64,000 nucleotides of DNA from Psychrobacter sp. PG1 (GTDB taxonomy: Bacteria > Pseudomonadota > Gammaproteobacteria > Pseudomonadales > Moraxellaceae). Positions 1 to 9,782 of the stretch are shown here, piece by piece. The position numbers and the translations under genes were made by a program. Positions within the stretch are counted from its first letter, which is position 1; each line of letters opens with the position of its first letter. Location of the stretch: positions 95,796 to 159,795 of the forward strand of contig NZ_JABUZG010000046.1 of the NCBI RefSeq assembly GCF_014897815.1. The letters are read 5' to 3'. The notes beneath the pieces were generated by a model. That model worked only from the letters and a program-made list of their open reading frames with translations. It was not told the origin of the DNA and ran no database searches.

Positions 1-54
1 ACTTCAAATGAGGTTGACGCAGTAGTCGCTTATTATGGGAAGGCCTGAAAATGC

Positions 55-1665
55 TTACATTCTAAAAACACCAAAAGTCGTCTCTTCGATCGGAGCGTTA
101 TAGGCAGCGCTTAACCCTAATGCCAATACATGTCGCGTATCGGCAGGATCAATCACGCCGTCATCCCACATGCGCGCGGTGGCATAATATGGGTGACCTT
201 GCTTTTCATACATATCGAGAATCGGCGCTTTAAATGCGGCTTCATCATCATCACTCCATGCCTCGCCTTTACGATCAAAGTTATCACGCTTGACCGTTGC
301 CAATACTGATGCTGCTTGCTCGCCGCCCATCACTGAAATGCGCGCATTTGGCCACATCCATAAAAAGCGCGGACTATAAGCGCGGCCACACATGCCGTAG
401 TTACCAGCACCAAATGAGCCACCGACAATGACCGTGAACTTTGGCACTTTTGCATTGGCGACTGCCATGACCATCTTGGCACCATGACGCGCAATGCCTT
501 CGTTTTCATATTTGCGGCCGACCATAAAGCCAGTGATGTTTTGCAAAAATACCAATGGGATTTTGCGTTTGCAGCACAGCTCAATAAAGTGCGTGCCTTT
601 TTGCGCTGACTCACTAAATAAGATACCGTTGTTGGCAATGATACCGACTGGCATCCCTTCGATATGAGCGAATCCGCAGACTAGCGTCGTGCCAAAGCGG
701 GACTTGAATTCATCAAAAGCACTGTCATCGACGATACGAGCAATAATTTCTTTGATATCAAATGGCTTTCGCTTATCGGTTGGAATGACGCCATATAGCT
801 CTTTGGCATCATAGCGCGGTGGACGTGGTTTGATTTGATTGGGCACTTGCTTCGCAGGACGATTTAGATGGCTAACGATGTTGCGCGCAATTGACAACGC
901 ATGGGTATCACTCTGTGCTAAGTGATCGACAACCCCAGACAGACGGGTATGCACATCCCCGCCGCCCAAGTCTTCGGCAGTAACTTCTTCGCCTGTCGCC
1001 GCTTTGACCAATGGTGGACCACCCAAAAAGATGGTGCCTTGGTCTTTGACGATAATAGACTCGTCACTCATCGCTGGCACATAAGCCCCGCCAGCCGTAC
1101 AACTGCCCATGACCACAGCAATCTGTGGAATACCTGCCGCACTCATATTGGCCTGATTAAAAAAGATGCGACCAAAGTGCTCTTTATCGGGGAACACGTC
1201 ATCTTGATTGGGCAAGTTAGCGCCACCTGAATCCACCAAATAGACACAAGGCAAATTGTTTTCTTGCGCGATTTCTTGCGCACGCAGATGTTTTTTGACC
1301 GTCATTGGATAATAAGTGCCGCCCTTTACCGTGGCATCATTACAGACGATCATACACTCAATACCATTGATACGACCGATACCCGCAATCACACCAGCAG
1401 CGGGAATCTCTTCGCCATACATGTCATGTGCTGCCATCGGAGCCACTTCTAAAAATGGCGTACCCACATCTAATAAACGCTCGACACGCTCACGAGGCAA
1501 GAGTTTACCACGGGCTAAATGCTTGGCACGGGCACGCTCTGAACCGCCTTGCACAACTTTACGTAAGTGACCATATAAGTCATCAACCACCGCTTGCATT
1601 GCGGCACTATTTTGCTGAAAGTCGCTTGAGTTTGGACTCAGTTTACTGGTTATGATAGCGCTCAT
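55..1665 (-). CDS. mccB: Methylcrotonyl-CoA carboxylase beta (carboxyltransferase) subunit
   Basis: 536 residues, the usual length for the carboxyltransferase subunit of 3-methylcrotonyl-CoA carboxylase, which carboxylates methylcrotonyl-CoA in leucine catabolism using biotin carried by an alpha subunit. The N-terminal half shows the acyl-CoA-site signature around [18 protein letters not shown]; the C-terminal half has [20 protein letters not shown] and the [18 protein letters not shown] block typical of MccB rather than propionyl-CoA carboxylase. The ATG at 1665 has AAGGG six bases upstream. It is the last gene of a minus-strand group headed by acyl-CoA synthetase genes; the biotin-carrying subunit is not in the window and probably lies beyond position 1. 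Geranyl-CoA or another acyl-CoA carboxylase of the same family is the main alternative. Confidence 0.9.
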   Translation of the reverse strand: MSAIITSKLSPNSSDFQQNSAAMQAVVDDLYGHLRKVVQGGSERARAKHLARGKLLPRERVERLLDVGTPFLEVAPMAAHDMYGEEIPAAGVIAGIGRINGIECMIVCNDATVKGGTYYPMTVKKHLRAQEIAQENNLPCVYLVDSGGANLPNQDDVFPDKEHFGRIFFNQANMSAAGIPQIAVVMGSCTAGGAYVPAMSDESIIVKDQGTIFLGGPPLVKAATGEEVTAEDLGGGDVHTRLSGVVDHLAQSDTHALSIARNIVSHLNRPAKQVPNQIKPRPPRYDAKELYGVIPTDKRKPFDIKEIIARIVDDSAFDEFKSRFGTTLVCGFAHIEGMPVGIIANNGILFSESAQKGTHFIELCCKRKIPLVFLQNITGFMVGRKYENEGIARHGAKMVMAVANAKVPKFTVIVGGSFGAGNYGMCGRAYSPRFLWMWPNARISVMGGEQAASVLATVKRDNFDRKGEAWSDDDEAAFKAPILDMYEKQGHPYYATARMWDDGVIDPADTRHVLALGLSAAYNAPIEETTFGVFRM

Positions 1666-1778
1666 GATATCCCTTTTCTTTAATGCGTAAATGCAAGTGG
1701 CTTCTTTATCTTATGCTTTATTTTAGCTTTTACTTATATATCTTATTCATAAAATAACAGATAAGAGTGGTTAAATTT

Positions 1779-3554
1779 CTATAAACCCAGCTCTTCTTTC
1801 ATCTGCTCAATGATTTTATATTTCTGAATTTTTCCAGTGATAGTCATCGGATATTCAGTGACAAAGCGATAATAAGTCGGCACCTTATAATGGGCAATAT
1901 GCTCGCTACAGAACTCGCGAACTTCCTCTTCGGTTAAGCTGTCTGCTTCTTTAGGAATAATCCATGCCGCGAGTACTTCGCCATATTTTTTATCAGGAAT
2001 ACCGACGATTTGTACATCACGAATCTTCGGATGACGATACAGATAATTCTCGATTTCGACGGGATAAATATTCTCTCCGCCACGAATGACCATGTCTTTA
2101 CTACGACCAACGATTTTGACATAACCGTCCTCATCCATCGTAGCCAAATCACCGGTATGCATCCAACCGTCTTGGATGGCTGCGCGGGTTTTGAAGCGAC
2201 TGCCCCAATAGCCTTTCATTACTGAATAACCGCGTGTCAGTAACTCACCGGTCTCGCCCAATGCGACAATCTCACCCGTTTCAGTATTGACGACTTTGAC
2301 TTCAAGTGCAGGCTGTACCAATCCTACAGTCGATACTTGCTTATCAAGCGGCGTATGTTCATTGGTCTGGCAAGAGACTGGACTGGTTTCAGTCATGCCG
2401 TAAGCGATCGTCACTTCACTCATATGCATCTCATCGATGACACGGCGCATGACTTCAATCGGACAACTAGAGCCTGCCATGATGCCAGTACGCAAAGTCG
2501 ATAAATCAAAGTTTTTAAACTCCGGATGGTCAAGCTCAGCGATAAACATCGTTGGCACACCATGTAGACCCGTACACTTCTCTTCTTCAACGGCTTGTAA
2601 TACGGTCAATGGCTCAAAACCATCGTTCGGATAGACGATACAACCGCCATGCGTCAGAATCGCCAAGTTACCAAGCACCATACCAAAGCAATGATATAAA
2701 GGCACTGGAATACACAGTCTATCTTCTTCGGTAAGGTTCATAGCCTCACCGATGAAGTAACCGTTATTTAAGATATTGCGATGGCTTAAGGTTGCGCCTT
2801 TTGGCGTACCAGTCGTGCCACTGGTGAACTGCACATTGATAGCATCCGTATTTTTGAGCTGGGCTTGGCGCTCCGCAACCCGTGGATCGTTGGCATCGCC
2901 TTCCGCCATCCATGCAGAGAATTTCTGCATAAAGCCAAAGGTTTCTTCACTGTCAGGCTCATCAATCCAAATGATACGCTCAATGGTTGGAATCTCGACC
3001 AAATCAAGCTGGGTATAGTCTTTATGGTAAATCTCAGGACACAGTTCACTGATGAGACTGGCGTAATCGCTGGTTTTAAAATGACGCATGAGCACAAGCG
3101 CCGAGCAGCCCAATTTATTCAAGGCATATTGCAGCTCAAAGGTACGATAGGCAGGGTTGATATTGACCAGAATGACACCGACTTTTGCCGTCGCTAATTG
3201 CATCAGCAGCCATTCAGCATTGTTATGCGACCAGATACCAATGCGATCGCCGATTTCCAGCCCCATCTCAATCATACTACTGGCCAGCTGATTGACTTGC
3301 TGTTGTAGCTCGCGGTAGGTCCAGCGGATATTTTGATGGCGAGAAATCAAAGCTTCACGCTCTGGATACTTGGATACAATTGCATCAAAAAAGTCACCGA
3401 TGGTCGCTTCAATGAGCGGCACATCAGAACCTTTATCATAGCTTTGGGTAAGCGGTGCATTTGCTGAGCGTGCGCCCATATTAATACTAGGAATGCTGTT
3501 TAGAATAGTATCAAAATCAATTTTAGTCGCATCAAAATCAGAAGTTTGCGTCAT
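1779..3554 (-). CDS. Acyl-CoA synthetase (AMP-forming), copy 1
   Basis: 591-residue member of the ANL superfamily that activates a carboxylic acid to an acyl-adenylate and then to an acyl-CoA. Visible motifs: P-loop [11 protein letters not shown] near residues 243-253, AYGMTETSP near 385, the [31 protein letters not shown] hinge near 465-500 and the C-terminal catalytic lysine motif ITGKIQKYK near 575. It sits 113 bases upstream of mccB in the same direction, so a branched-chain or medium-chain acid is a reasonable substrate guess, but the sequence does not settle it. It is a close tandem paralogue of the gene at 3832-5619; long stretches, including the region after [15 protein letters not shown], are nearly identical. 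The start ATG has AAAGGA six bases upstream. Confidence 0.88.
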   Translation of the reverse strand: MTQTSDFDATKIDFDTILNSIPSINMGARSANAPLTQSYDKGSDVPLIEATIGDFFDAIVSKYPEREALISRHQNIRWTYRELQQQVNQLASSMIEMGLEIGDRIGIWSHNNAEWLLMQLATAKVGVILVNINPAYRTFELQYALNKLGCSALVLMRHFKTSDYASLISELCPEIYHKDYTQLDLVEIPTIERIIWIDEPDSEETFGFMQKFSAWMAEGDANDPRVAERQAQLKNTDAINVQFTSGTTGTPKGATLSHRNILNNGYFIGEAMNLTEEDRLCIPVPLYHCFGMVLGNLAILTHGGCIVYPNDGFEPLTVLQAVEEEKCTGLHGVPTMFIAELDHPEFKNFDLSTLRTGIMAGSSCPIEVMRRVIDEMHMSEVTIAYGMTETSPVSCQTNEHTPLDKQVSTVGLVQPALEVKVVNTETGEIVALGETGELLTRGYSVMKGYWGSRFKTRAAIQDGWMHTGDLATMDEDGYVKIVGRSKDMVIRGGENIYPVEIENYLYRHPKIRDVQIVGIPDKKYGEVLAAWIIPKEADSLTEEEVREFCSEHIAHYKVPTYYRFVTEYPMTITGKIQKYKIIEQMKEELGL

Positions 3555-3645
3555 AACGAGTCCTTTCGTTTTACTTTTTATGGTGCTTATTAGTCACCTA
3601 TCACCGATTCATTCTTCCTTGAACAGGTCTTAACTAGCGTTAGCT

Positions 3646-3697
3646 ACTATACCGTCTTAAATCGAAGACTGTCAATAATAGTAATACAATATGTATC
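3646..3697 (-). promoter_or_regulatory. Sigma70-type promoter with palindromic upstream site, acyl-CoA synthetase copy 1
   Basis: Read on the minus strand: TTGACA (3670-3675), 18-base spacer, TATAGT (3646-3651). Seven bases upstream of the -35 lies an imperfect inverted repeat, GATAC-N5-GTATT (3683-3697). The same layout with the same spacings precedes copy 2, which argues for function. No binding protein can be named from sequence alone. Confidence 0.7.
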
Positions 3698-3768
3698 ATT
3701 TAAAATGATAATATGCGATAAATTCATCAGTCATAATTAAGTGACGAATTTCCTGAATGACTTAAATC

Positions 3769-3808
3769 AAAAAAACCAGCCCTATCATATATAGAAAAAA
3801 GCTGGCTT
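3769..3808 (-). terminator. Rho-independent terminator after acyl-CoA synthetase copy 2
   Basis: On the minus strand, AGCCAGC pairs with GCTGGTT (one G-T pair) and a run of seven T follows. It lies just beyond the stop of the gene at 3832 and upstream of the copy 1 promoter, so the two paralogues look separately transcribed. Confidence 0.75.
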
Positions 3809-3831
3809 TTCCAGTGATGAATAGTCTCAAA

Positions 3832-5619
3832 TCACTCTAGACCTAACTCCTCTATCATTTTTTCGACGATTTTATACTTCTGAATTTTACCAGTGATGGT
3901 CATTGGATATTCATCAACGAAACGAAAGTAGGTCGGCACTTTATAATGAGCAATATGGTCACAACAAAACTGCCTTATCTCTTCTTCGCTTAAGCTATTT
4001 GGCTCTTTTGCAATAATCCACGCCGCAAGTACCTCACCGTACTTTTTATCAGGAACACCAACAATTTGTACATCGCGAATCTTCGGATGACGATAGAGAT
4101 AGTTTTCGACTTCGACGGGATAGATATTTTCGCCGCCGCGAATGACCATGTCCTTGCTACGTCCCACCACAGTGATGTAGCCATCTTCGTCCATTACCGC
4201 CAAATCACCCGTATGCATCCAGCCATCAGTAATCGCCGCGCGTGTTTTAAAGCGGCTGCCCCAATAGCCTTTCATCACCGCGTAGCCATAAGTGAGTAAT
4301 TCACCCGTCTCTCCAATCGGGACGACATCACCCGTTTCAGTGTCGACAATTTTGACCTCAAGCGCGGGCAGTACCATCCCTACGGTAGAGACTCTTTTTT
4401 CAAGGGGCGTCTGCGAGCTGGTTTGACAAGAAGCTGGACTGGTCTCGGTCATGCCATAAGCAATCGTCACCTCGCTCATGTGCATTTTATCCATGACGCG
4501 GCGCATAACCTCAATCGGACAGCTAGAGCCGCCCATGATACCAGTGCGTAAGCTGGTCAAGTCAAAACTGTCGAAGTCTGGATGATCGAGCTCTGCGATA
4601 AACATCGTCGGTACCCCAAGCAGAGCGGTACATTTTTCCTCTTCCACCGTTTGCAATACCGTTAGCGGATCAAAACCATCGTTGGGATACACCGCGCAGC
4701 CACCATGGGTCAAAATAGCTAAGTTACCACCCACCATCCCAAAGCAGTGATAAAGTGGTAATGGAATGCATAGCCTATCTTCCTCTGTCAGCCTCATACC
4801 TTCGCCAAGGAAGTAGCCATTATTCAGGATATTTCGATGCGTTAAAGTAGCGCCTTTGGGTGTACCCGTTGTCCCACTAGTAAACTGTACACTAATAGCA
4901 TCGGTATTCTTTAGCTGGGCTTGGCGCGCAGCTAAACGAGGGTCGTTTGCGTTACCCTCTACCATCCAAGCAGAGAATTTTTGCATAAAATTAAAATTCT
5001 CATCGCTTTCTGAGTCGTCAATCCAAATGATGCGCTCAATCGTTGGAATCTCGACCAAGTCTAATTGCTGATAGTTCTTATGATAAATCTCAGGACAAAG
5101 CTCACGAATCATTTGTGTATAGTCGCTGCTTTTGAAATGACGCATCAATACCAATGCCGAACAGCCTAGCTTATTCAGTGCATATTGCAGCTCAAAGGTA
5201 CGATAAGCAGGATTGATATTGACGAGGATAACGCCGACTTTCGCAGTTGCTAATTGCATCAGCAGCCATTCAGCATTATTGTGTGACCAGATACCGATAC
5301 GATCGCCAATCTCCAGCCCCATCTCAATCATGCTACTTGCCAGCTGATTGGCTTTTTCCTGTAGCTCGCGGTACGTCCAGCGAATATTTTGATGACGAGA
5401 AACCAAGGCTTCACGATCAGGATATTTATTGACAATCGCATCAAAAAAATCACCGATTGTCGCTTCAATCAGCGGCACATAAATGCCTTTATCATGGCTT
5501 TGGGTGAGTGGCGCATTTGCTGAACGCACGCCTACATTAACTTTGGGGATATTATTGAGAATACTGTTATTAGGCGTACTTTCATTAATAATGCTGTCAA
5601 AATCGGTAATCTGAGTCAT
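3832..5619 (-). CDS. Acyl-CoA synthetase (AMP-forming), copy 2
   Basis: 595 residues from the ATG at 5619; a GTG immediately upstream is in frame but AAGGA is better spaced from the ATG. ANL-family acyl-CoA ligase with [36 protein letters not shown] and a C-terminal ITGKIQKYK lysine motif, all in the same order as in the neighbouring copy 1 at 1779. The two proteins differ mainly at the N-terminus and in scattered positions, for example around the acyl-pocket region after [15 protein letters not shown] sequence, so they may have diverged in substrate. It has its own promoter and terminator. Expected cytoplasmic enzyme of fatty acid or branched-chain acid activation; exact substrate unknown. 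Confidence 0.88.
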   Translation of the reverse strand: MTQITDFDSIINESTPNNSILNNIPKVNVGVRSANAPLTQSHDKGIYVPLIEATIGDFFDAIVNKYPDREALVSRHQNIRWTYRELQEKANQLASSMIEMGLEIGDRIGIWSHNNAEWLLMQLATAKVGVILVNINPAYRTFELQYALNKLGCSALVLMRHFKSSDYTQMIRELCPEIYHKNYQQLDLVEIPTIERIIWIDDSESDENFNFMQKFSAWMVEGNANDPRLAARQAQLKNTDAISVQFTSGTTGTPKGATLTHRNILNNGYFLGEGMRLTEEDRLCIPLPLYHCFGMVGGNLAILTHGGCAVYPNDGFDPLTVLQTVEEEKCTALLGVPTMFIAELDHPDFDSFDLTSLRTGIMGGSSCPIEVMRRVMDKMHMSEVTIAYGMTETSPASCQTSSQTPLEKRVSTVGMVLPALEVKIVDTETGDVVPIGETGELLTYGYAVMKGYWGSRFKTRAAITDGWMHTGDLAVMDEDGYITVVGRSKDMVIRGGENIYPVEVENYLYRHPKIRDVQIVGVPDKKYGEVLAAWIIAKEPNSLSEEEIRQFCCDHIAHYKVPTYFRFVDEYPMTITGKIQKYKIVEKMIEELGLE

Positions 5620-5746
5620 CACGAGTCCTTTCGTTTTGCTGTTTAATGTTTGTTATCAGAGCGGTAATAGACTACAAAGGTAAATGTCATATTCTTCCTT
5701 GAATATCCTCTGTCACCATAGACTATAATTAAATCAAGCCCTAACC

Positions 5747-5798
5747 AATATAGCCTCTTAAATGAAAGCCTGTCAATAATATTGATACAGGACGTATC
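5747..5798 (-). promoter_or_regulatory. Sigma70-type promoter with perfect palindromic upstream site, acyl-CoA synthetase copy 2
   Basis: Minus-strand reading: TTGACA (5771-5776), 18-base spacer, TATATT (5747-5752). Seven bases upstream of the -35 is GATAC-N5-GTATC (5784-5798), a perfect 5+5 inverted repeat. Matches the layout at 3646-3697. Confidence 0.72.
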
Positions 5799-5857
5799 GA
5801 TTACTATTGCTGCGCCATCTTATTAAGTTGATTATTTATATAAAAGATGCGATAGAC

Positions 5858-5897
5858 ATAAAAAAGCCAGTGCTGCATAAAGATGGCAACACTGGCT
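5858..5897 (-). terminator. Terminator after the rubredoxin reductase-like gene
   Basis: AGCCAGTG pairs with CACTGGCT (8 bp, with a further TGC/GCA inside). On the minus strand the stem is followed by a T-run, 24 bases beyond the stop at 5921. Confidence 0.8.
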
Positions 5898-5920
5898 ATG
5901 ATTTAGAGCTTTTTTAATCT

Positions 5921-7147
5921 TTAAGCTTTAGGGTTGGCAGGCGATTTAATCGTTACCGTTGCGCTGACTTCATCACTATCATTTAGCAAGTCCATGACCA
6001 ATTCTTCATTACTTTCTGTCTTGACTTGCCAATTACCAGTCGCTTTTGGCACACCTGTCACCATGACGGAGATTGCTTTGTTTTTTAGACGAATCATTGG
6101 CGGTTTATGCTCATAGCCATTATGATCTAGACCCAACACATCATCAGCAATGGTAGCAGCCTGCGCGCGTAATGGGGCGACATAGCGACACGGTACACCA
6201 TCGATAGACATACAGTCACCAATCGCATAAATATTGGCTGTACTGGTACGCAAGGTCGGCGCATCCACCACGATCCCAGTGCGACGGTCAAACTCGACAC
6301 CAGCTGCGGTAGGCAGTTTGTCATCGACCGTCAGACCGGTACTGGCAATCACATGATCTACGATGAGCGGTTCAATTGGCTCAGCAGTACTGCTGTCTGT
6401 TGCTGATGCTGATGCTAGCGCCTCATAACTGACCTGCAGTTTTCCATCACTGATACGAGTAATAGCAGATACCTGATACCCTCCTAAAAAGTTAATCCCT
6501 TGCGACTTGACCGCTTGGGCGATACGAGAAGTTGCTTTTGGCGGTAGCATTTGTGATAGTGGTGCATCGTTTAAATCAATGAGCGTCACTTGATGACCCG
6601 CTTTTAATAAGTCTTCTGCAATCTCCGTCCCGACCATACCTGCACCAACGATAGCGACGTGCTGACTGCCAGTTGCTAGCTTTTCTTGCAACTGTCCAAA
6701 GCGCTCAATATGATTGACATGCCAGACTAGTTCCTCTGGCAAGCTTTTTGGGAAGATAGGATGCGCACCCATCGCTAGTACCAGCTTATCATAGCCAATC
6801 GTGGCGTAATTGGTATAAACGGGATCTGAGCGCAGCGCAGAGATAAGCTGCAACTGTTGAGTGGTCGTATCAACATCCGTCACTTGCGTGTTGGCAAGTA
6901 GCTTAACATTTGTAGCTTCTGCGGCATCAATGCCCGTTGCTCTGACCAAATCTGCCGCACTTTTCTTTTGGCTAATCGCCATGGTCAGCATTGGCTTGTG
7001 ATAACGATCGCCACTGTCGGCAGTAATTAAGGTAATCGGAATGTCTTTGTCTTTTGCACGAATGGCATCAATCACATGCCAGCCTGCCAAACCTGCACCA
7101 ATAATGACGATACCGTTGTTTGATACTTCTGAGTTTTCAGCGCTCAT
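5921..7147 (-). CDS. FAD-dependent NAD(P)H:rubredoxin reductase-like oxidoreductase
   Basis: 408 residues from the ATG at 7147, chosen because GGGAG sits six bases upstream; an in-frame ATG eight codons earlier has no ribosome site. Pyridine nucleotide-disulphide oxidoreductase fold: FAD-binding IIGAGLAGWHV near residue 15, an NAD(P)-binding VAIVGAGMVGTEIAEDL near 165, and the second FAD motif YAIGDCMSI near 305. The early GDRYHKPML motif is characteristic of rubredoxin reductases (AlkT/RubB type), which pass electrons from NADH to rubredoxin, for instance for alkane hydroxylase. No rubredoxin gene is nearby, so the partner is not shown. Single-gene unit ending in a terminator. Confidence 0.78.
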   Translation of the reverse strand: MSAENSEVSNNGIVIIGAGLAGWHVIDAIRAKDKDIPITLITADSGDRYHKPMLTMAISQKKSAADLVRATGIDAAEATNVKLLANTQVTDVDTTTQQLQLISALRSDPVYTNYATIGYDKLVLAMGAHPIFPKSLPEELVWHVNHIERFGQLQEKLATGSQHVAIVGAGMVGTEIAEDLLKAGHQVTLIDLNDAPLSQMLPPKATSRIAQAVKSQGINFLGGYQVSAITRISDGKLQVSYEALASASATDSSTAEPIEPLIVDHVIASTGLTVDDKLPTAAGVEFDRRTGIVVDAPTLRTSTANIYAIGDCMSIDGVPCRYVAPLRAQAATIADDVLGLDHNGYEHKPPMIRLKNKAISVMVTGVPKATGNWQVKTESNEELVMDLLNDSDEVSATVTIKSPANPKA

Positions 7148-7291
7148 ATTAGCTCCCATATAGATAAGCAATTATTTTAATTGTTAGAATATTGACCGCT
7201 ATTGTATCAGTAAACAGCCATACACTCATCTACTCACTTATATAGCCAACCATATCAACATCACGGTCAAATGCATCAAGCTATCACGCAC

Positions 7292-7317
7292 AAAAAAGCG
7301 CCTATAAATAGACGCTT
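7292..7317 (-). terminator. Terminator of the gltIJKL cluster
   Basis: AAGCG-CTAT/ATAG-CGCTT stem with one unpaired base on each side, followed on the minus strand by six T. Lies about 40 bases beyond the gltL stop. Confidence 0.75.
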
Positions 7318-7358
7318 AGTATTATCATAGAGCTATATAATAAGAGCTACATAAATGG

Positions 7359-8165
7359 TTAGTGATTCAAAATCTTCGATAAGAACAGTTGCGCGCGATC
7401 ACTTTTTGCCCCTTCAAAAAACTCATCCTTACTACAGTTCTCGACAATATGACCTTCGTCCATAAAGATAATACGGTTGGCTACCTGACTGGCAAAGCCC
7501 ATTTCATGGGTCACACACATCATGGTCATGCCATCACGAGTCAACTCGACCATGACATCAAGTACTTCTTGAATCATCTCAGGGTCAAGCGCAGAGGTCG
7601 GCTCATCAAAGAGCATCGCTACAGGATCCATTGCCAGCGCGCGTGCAATTGCAACACGCTGCTGCTGACCACCCGATAGCTCCGCGGGATACTTCGCGGC
7701 CTGTACCGTTAGTCCAACACGATCTAAATACGCCATAGCTTTTTGCTTGGCCTCGCTCTCTTTGCGACCCAATACTTTTATTTGCGCCACTGTCAAATTA
7801 TCAATGATAGTCAAATGCGGAAACAGCTCAAAATGCTGAAAGACCATGCCGACACGGCTGCGTAATTTTGGCAGATTGGTTTTTGCCGCACCAACTGAGA
7901 TACCATTCACCATGATTCCACCTTCTTGAAAAGGCTCCAGTCCATTGACCGTCTTAATCAAGGTTGATTTACCACTACCTGATGGCCCGCACACGACAAC
8001 GACATCACCTTTATGTACATGCGCCGTACAATCACTCAATACTTGAAAATCCCCATACCATTTGCTGACATCGGACATTTGAATGACCATCTCATCACTA
8101 GCATGACCATTGTTAGTGACCAGTCCGCCAAAGGCATTTAAGTATGTATCAGCTTTGCTCATCAC
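7359..8165 (-). CDS. gltL: Glutamate/aspartate ABC transporter, ATP-binding subunit
   Basis: 268 residues; ATPase of a polar amino-acid importer. Walker [12 protein letters not shown]-loop region ending VFQHFELFPHLT, signature [16 protein letters not shown], Walker [14 protein letters not shown] and the switch histidine in CVTHEMGFA are all present. There is an N-terminal extension of about 25 residues relative to E. coli GltL. Fourth gene of a minus-strand cluster in the order binding protein, permease, permease, ATPase. Cytoplasmic face of the inner membrane. Substrate assignment rests on the binding protein at 9783. Confidence 0.9.
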   Translation of the reverse strand: MMSKADTYLNAFGGLVTNNGHASDEMVIQMSDVSKWYGDFQVLSDCTAHVHKGDVVVVCGPSGSGKSTLIKTVNGLEPFQEGGIMVNGISVGAAKTNLPKLRSRVGMVFQHFELFPHLTIIDNLTVAQIKVLGRKESEAKQKAMAYLDRVGLTVQAAKYPAELSGGQQQRVAIARALAMDPVAMLFDEPTSALDPEMIQEVLDVMVELTRDGMTMMCVTHEMGFASQVANRIIFMDEGHIVENCSKDEFFEGAKSDRAQLFLSKILNH

Positions 8166-8272
8166 TGGCTCCTAACCACATTGTTTTTAATAATCGTCAT
8201 TTAAGAAAAGTTGAATCAACTACTCAACCAAAGCCTCAACACTCAAAAAGCGCAAGCCAAGATAAATATCTA

Positions 8273-8944
8273 TCAAAATCGCAAACGCTTTTGCAATTGT
8301 TGTACACCCACGGAGGCACTGACACTGATGATGAAATACACCGCACCCGCACCCAAAATGTAAGGCGTCAGCAAACCCATCAACTCACCGCGTACATAGG
8401 CGGCGCGGAAAAAATCTGTCAAACCAATAGCGAAAACCAACGTTGTATCTTGGAATAAAATAATACACTGCTGCAAGATTAGCGGCAGCATTTTGCGAAA
8501 GGCTTGTGGCAAAATAACCAGACGCATGGTCTGCCCATAAGTCATACCCAGCGCTTTGGCGGCATTGACCTGCCCACTACCAATCGATTGAATACCAGCA
8601 CGCACCACCTCTGAAAAGTAAGCGGCTTCAAACATCATAAAAGCAACCACACAAGAGGCAAAAGCAGCATCAAGTTGTAAGTACTTACCCGCTATCCAAA
8701 AATAAATCATCGGTACGGCAAAGTAAAACCACAGTAGCACCAGTAGTAGCGGTACAGAGCGGAAGTAATTGACGTATAGCTTTGCTGGAATCTCAAGCGC
8801 TTTGATACCAGACAAGCGCATCAACGCCAATACCGTTCCTAAGCTAATACCACCAATAATCGCCAAAAACAGCACCTTTAAGGTGGTAATCATACCGCCC
8901 ATCAAACCAGGATAGGCTGTTGCCAATTCGGTCATCATGTTCAT
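8273..8944 (-). CDS. gltK: Glutamate/aspartate ABC transporter permease (GltK-like)
   Basis: 223 residues, inner-membrane permease of the HisM/GltK type with several hydrophobic helices and the EAA-loop segment (GQVNAAKALGMTYGQTMRLVILPQAFR) that contacts the ATPase. The ATG overlaps the stop of the upstream permease gene by four bases (8941-8944), indicating translational coupling. Followed by a 107-base spacer before gltL. Confidence 0.88.
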   Translation of the reverse strand: MNMMTELATAYPGLMGGMITTLKVLFLAIIGGISLGTVLALMRLSGIKALEIPAKLYVNYFRSVPLLLVLLWFYFAVPMIYFWIAGKYLQLDAAFASCVVAFMMFEAAYFSEVVRAGIQSIGSGQVNAAKALGMTYGQTMRLVILPQAFRKMLPLILQQCIILFQDTTLVFAIGLTDFFRAAYVRGELMGLLTPYILGAGAVYFIISVSASVGVQQLQKRLRF

Positions 8945-9687
8945 TTTTGACCTCCTGCAATGAGCCCAGGTACACGCAGTTTGCGCTCAATTAACCCCAT
9001 AATAGCAATCAACGATAAGTTAAATACTAAATAAATAATCGTCGCGTAGGTATAAATCTCGATGCTGTTTTGGGTGTATTCGCTAATAGTTTTGGTTTGA
9101 CTAATCAGCTCCATTACCCCCACTAATGAGGCAACGGAGGCATTTTTAAAGCAGTTGGTCAGCTCAGAGCTAAGCGGTGGCAAAATGATACGAAAAGCCT
9201 GCGGGAGCAATACTTCTTTATAGACTTGCGGAATGCTAAAGCCCAATGCATAAGCAGCATTAATCTGACCTTCGGGCAACGACTCGATACCCGTACGCAC
9301 CTGTTCGACGATACGAGCGGCGGTAAATAAGCCAAGACCGATACTGGCTGATAGCATGGCTGAAGTGTTGGGAGATAAATCCTTATACCACCATTCTTGA
9401 ATGGTGGGCGTGAGCCAGCCAGGTGCAATATAAAACCAAAAAAACAACTGGACAAGCAGTGGAATATTACGAAAAAACGTCACATAAGCGGTGCCAATGG
9501 CACGAGCGGTCTTATTGGGCAAAGTGCGCATGATACCAAAGATAGTACCTACGACCATAGCGATGGCCCATGCGATACTACCAATCAATAGTAGCCAGCC
9601 AAGACCAGTAATCATCCAATGGATGTAAAGCTCATTACCGATACCAGTCTGCTCAAAGAGCACACCCCAGTTCCAGCTATAATTCAT
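8941..9687 (-). CDS. gltJ: Glutamate/aspartate ABC transporter permease (GltJ-like)
   Basis: 248 residues. Hydrophobic helices surround a conserved EAA loop (GQINAAYALGFSIPQVYKEVLLPQAFR). The N-terminal stretch NYSWNWGVLFEQ is typical of GltJ. Pairs with GltK to form the channel. Preceded by an intercistronic hairpin that separates it from the binding-protein gene. Confidence 0.88.
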   Translation of the reverse strand: MNYSWNWGVLFEQTGIGNELYIHWMITGLGWLLLIGSIAWAIAMVVGTIFGIMRTLPNKTARAIGTAYVTFFRNIPLLVQLFFWFYIAPGWLTPTIQEWWYKDLSPNTSAMLSASIGLGLFTAARIVEQVRTGIESLPEGQINAAYALGFSIPQVYKEVLLPQAFRIILPPLSSELTNCFKNASVASLVGVMELISQTKTISEYTQNSIEIYTYATIIYLVFNLSLIAIMGLIERKLRVPGLIAGGQK

Positions 9688-9718
9688 GGTTGTCTCTCCG
9701 AGCAGCGACTGAAAATCC

Positions 9719-9757
9719 TACGCGTCAGATTGACATCGATATCAGTCTGAACGCGTA
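9719..9757 (-). other. Intercistronic stem-loop between gltI and gltJ
   Basis: TACGCG-TCAGA pairs with TCTGA-CGCGTA with one bulged T. No T-run follows, so it looks more like an RNA-stabilising or processing hairpin than a full terminator; such structures are common between binding-protein and permease genes, where they favour more binding protein. Confidence 0.5.
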
Positions 9758-9782
9758 AATAAGCTATGTTGCAGGACAATGA

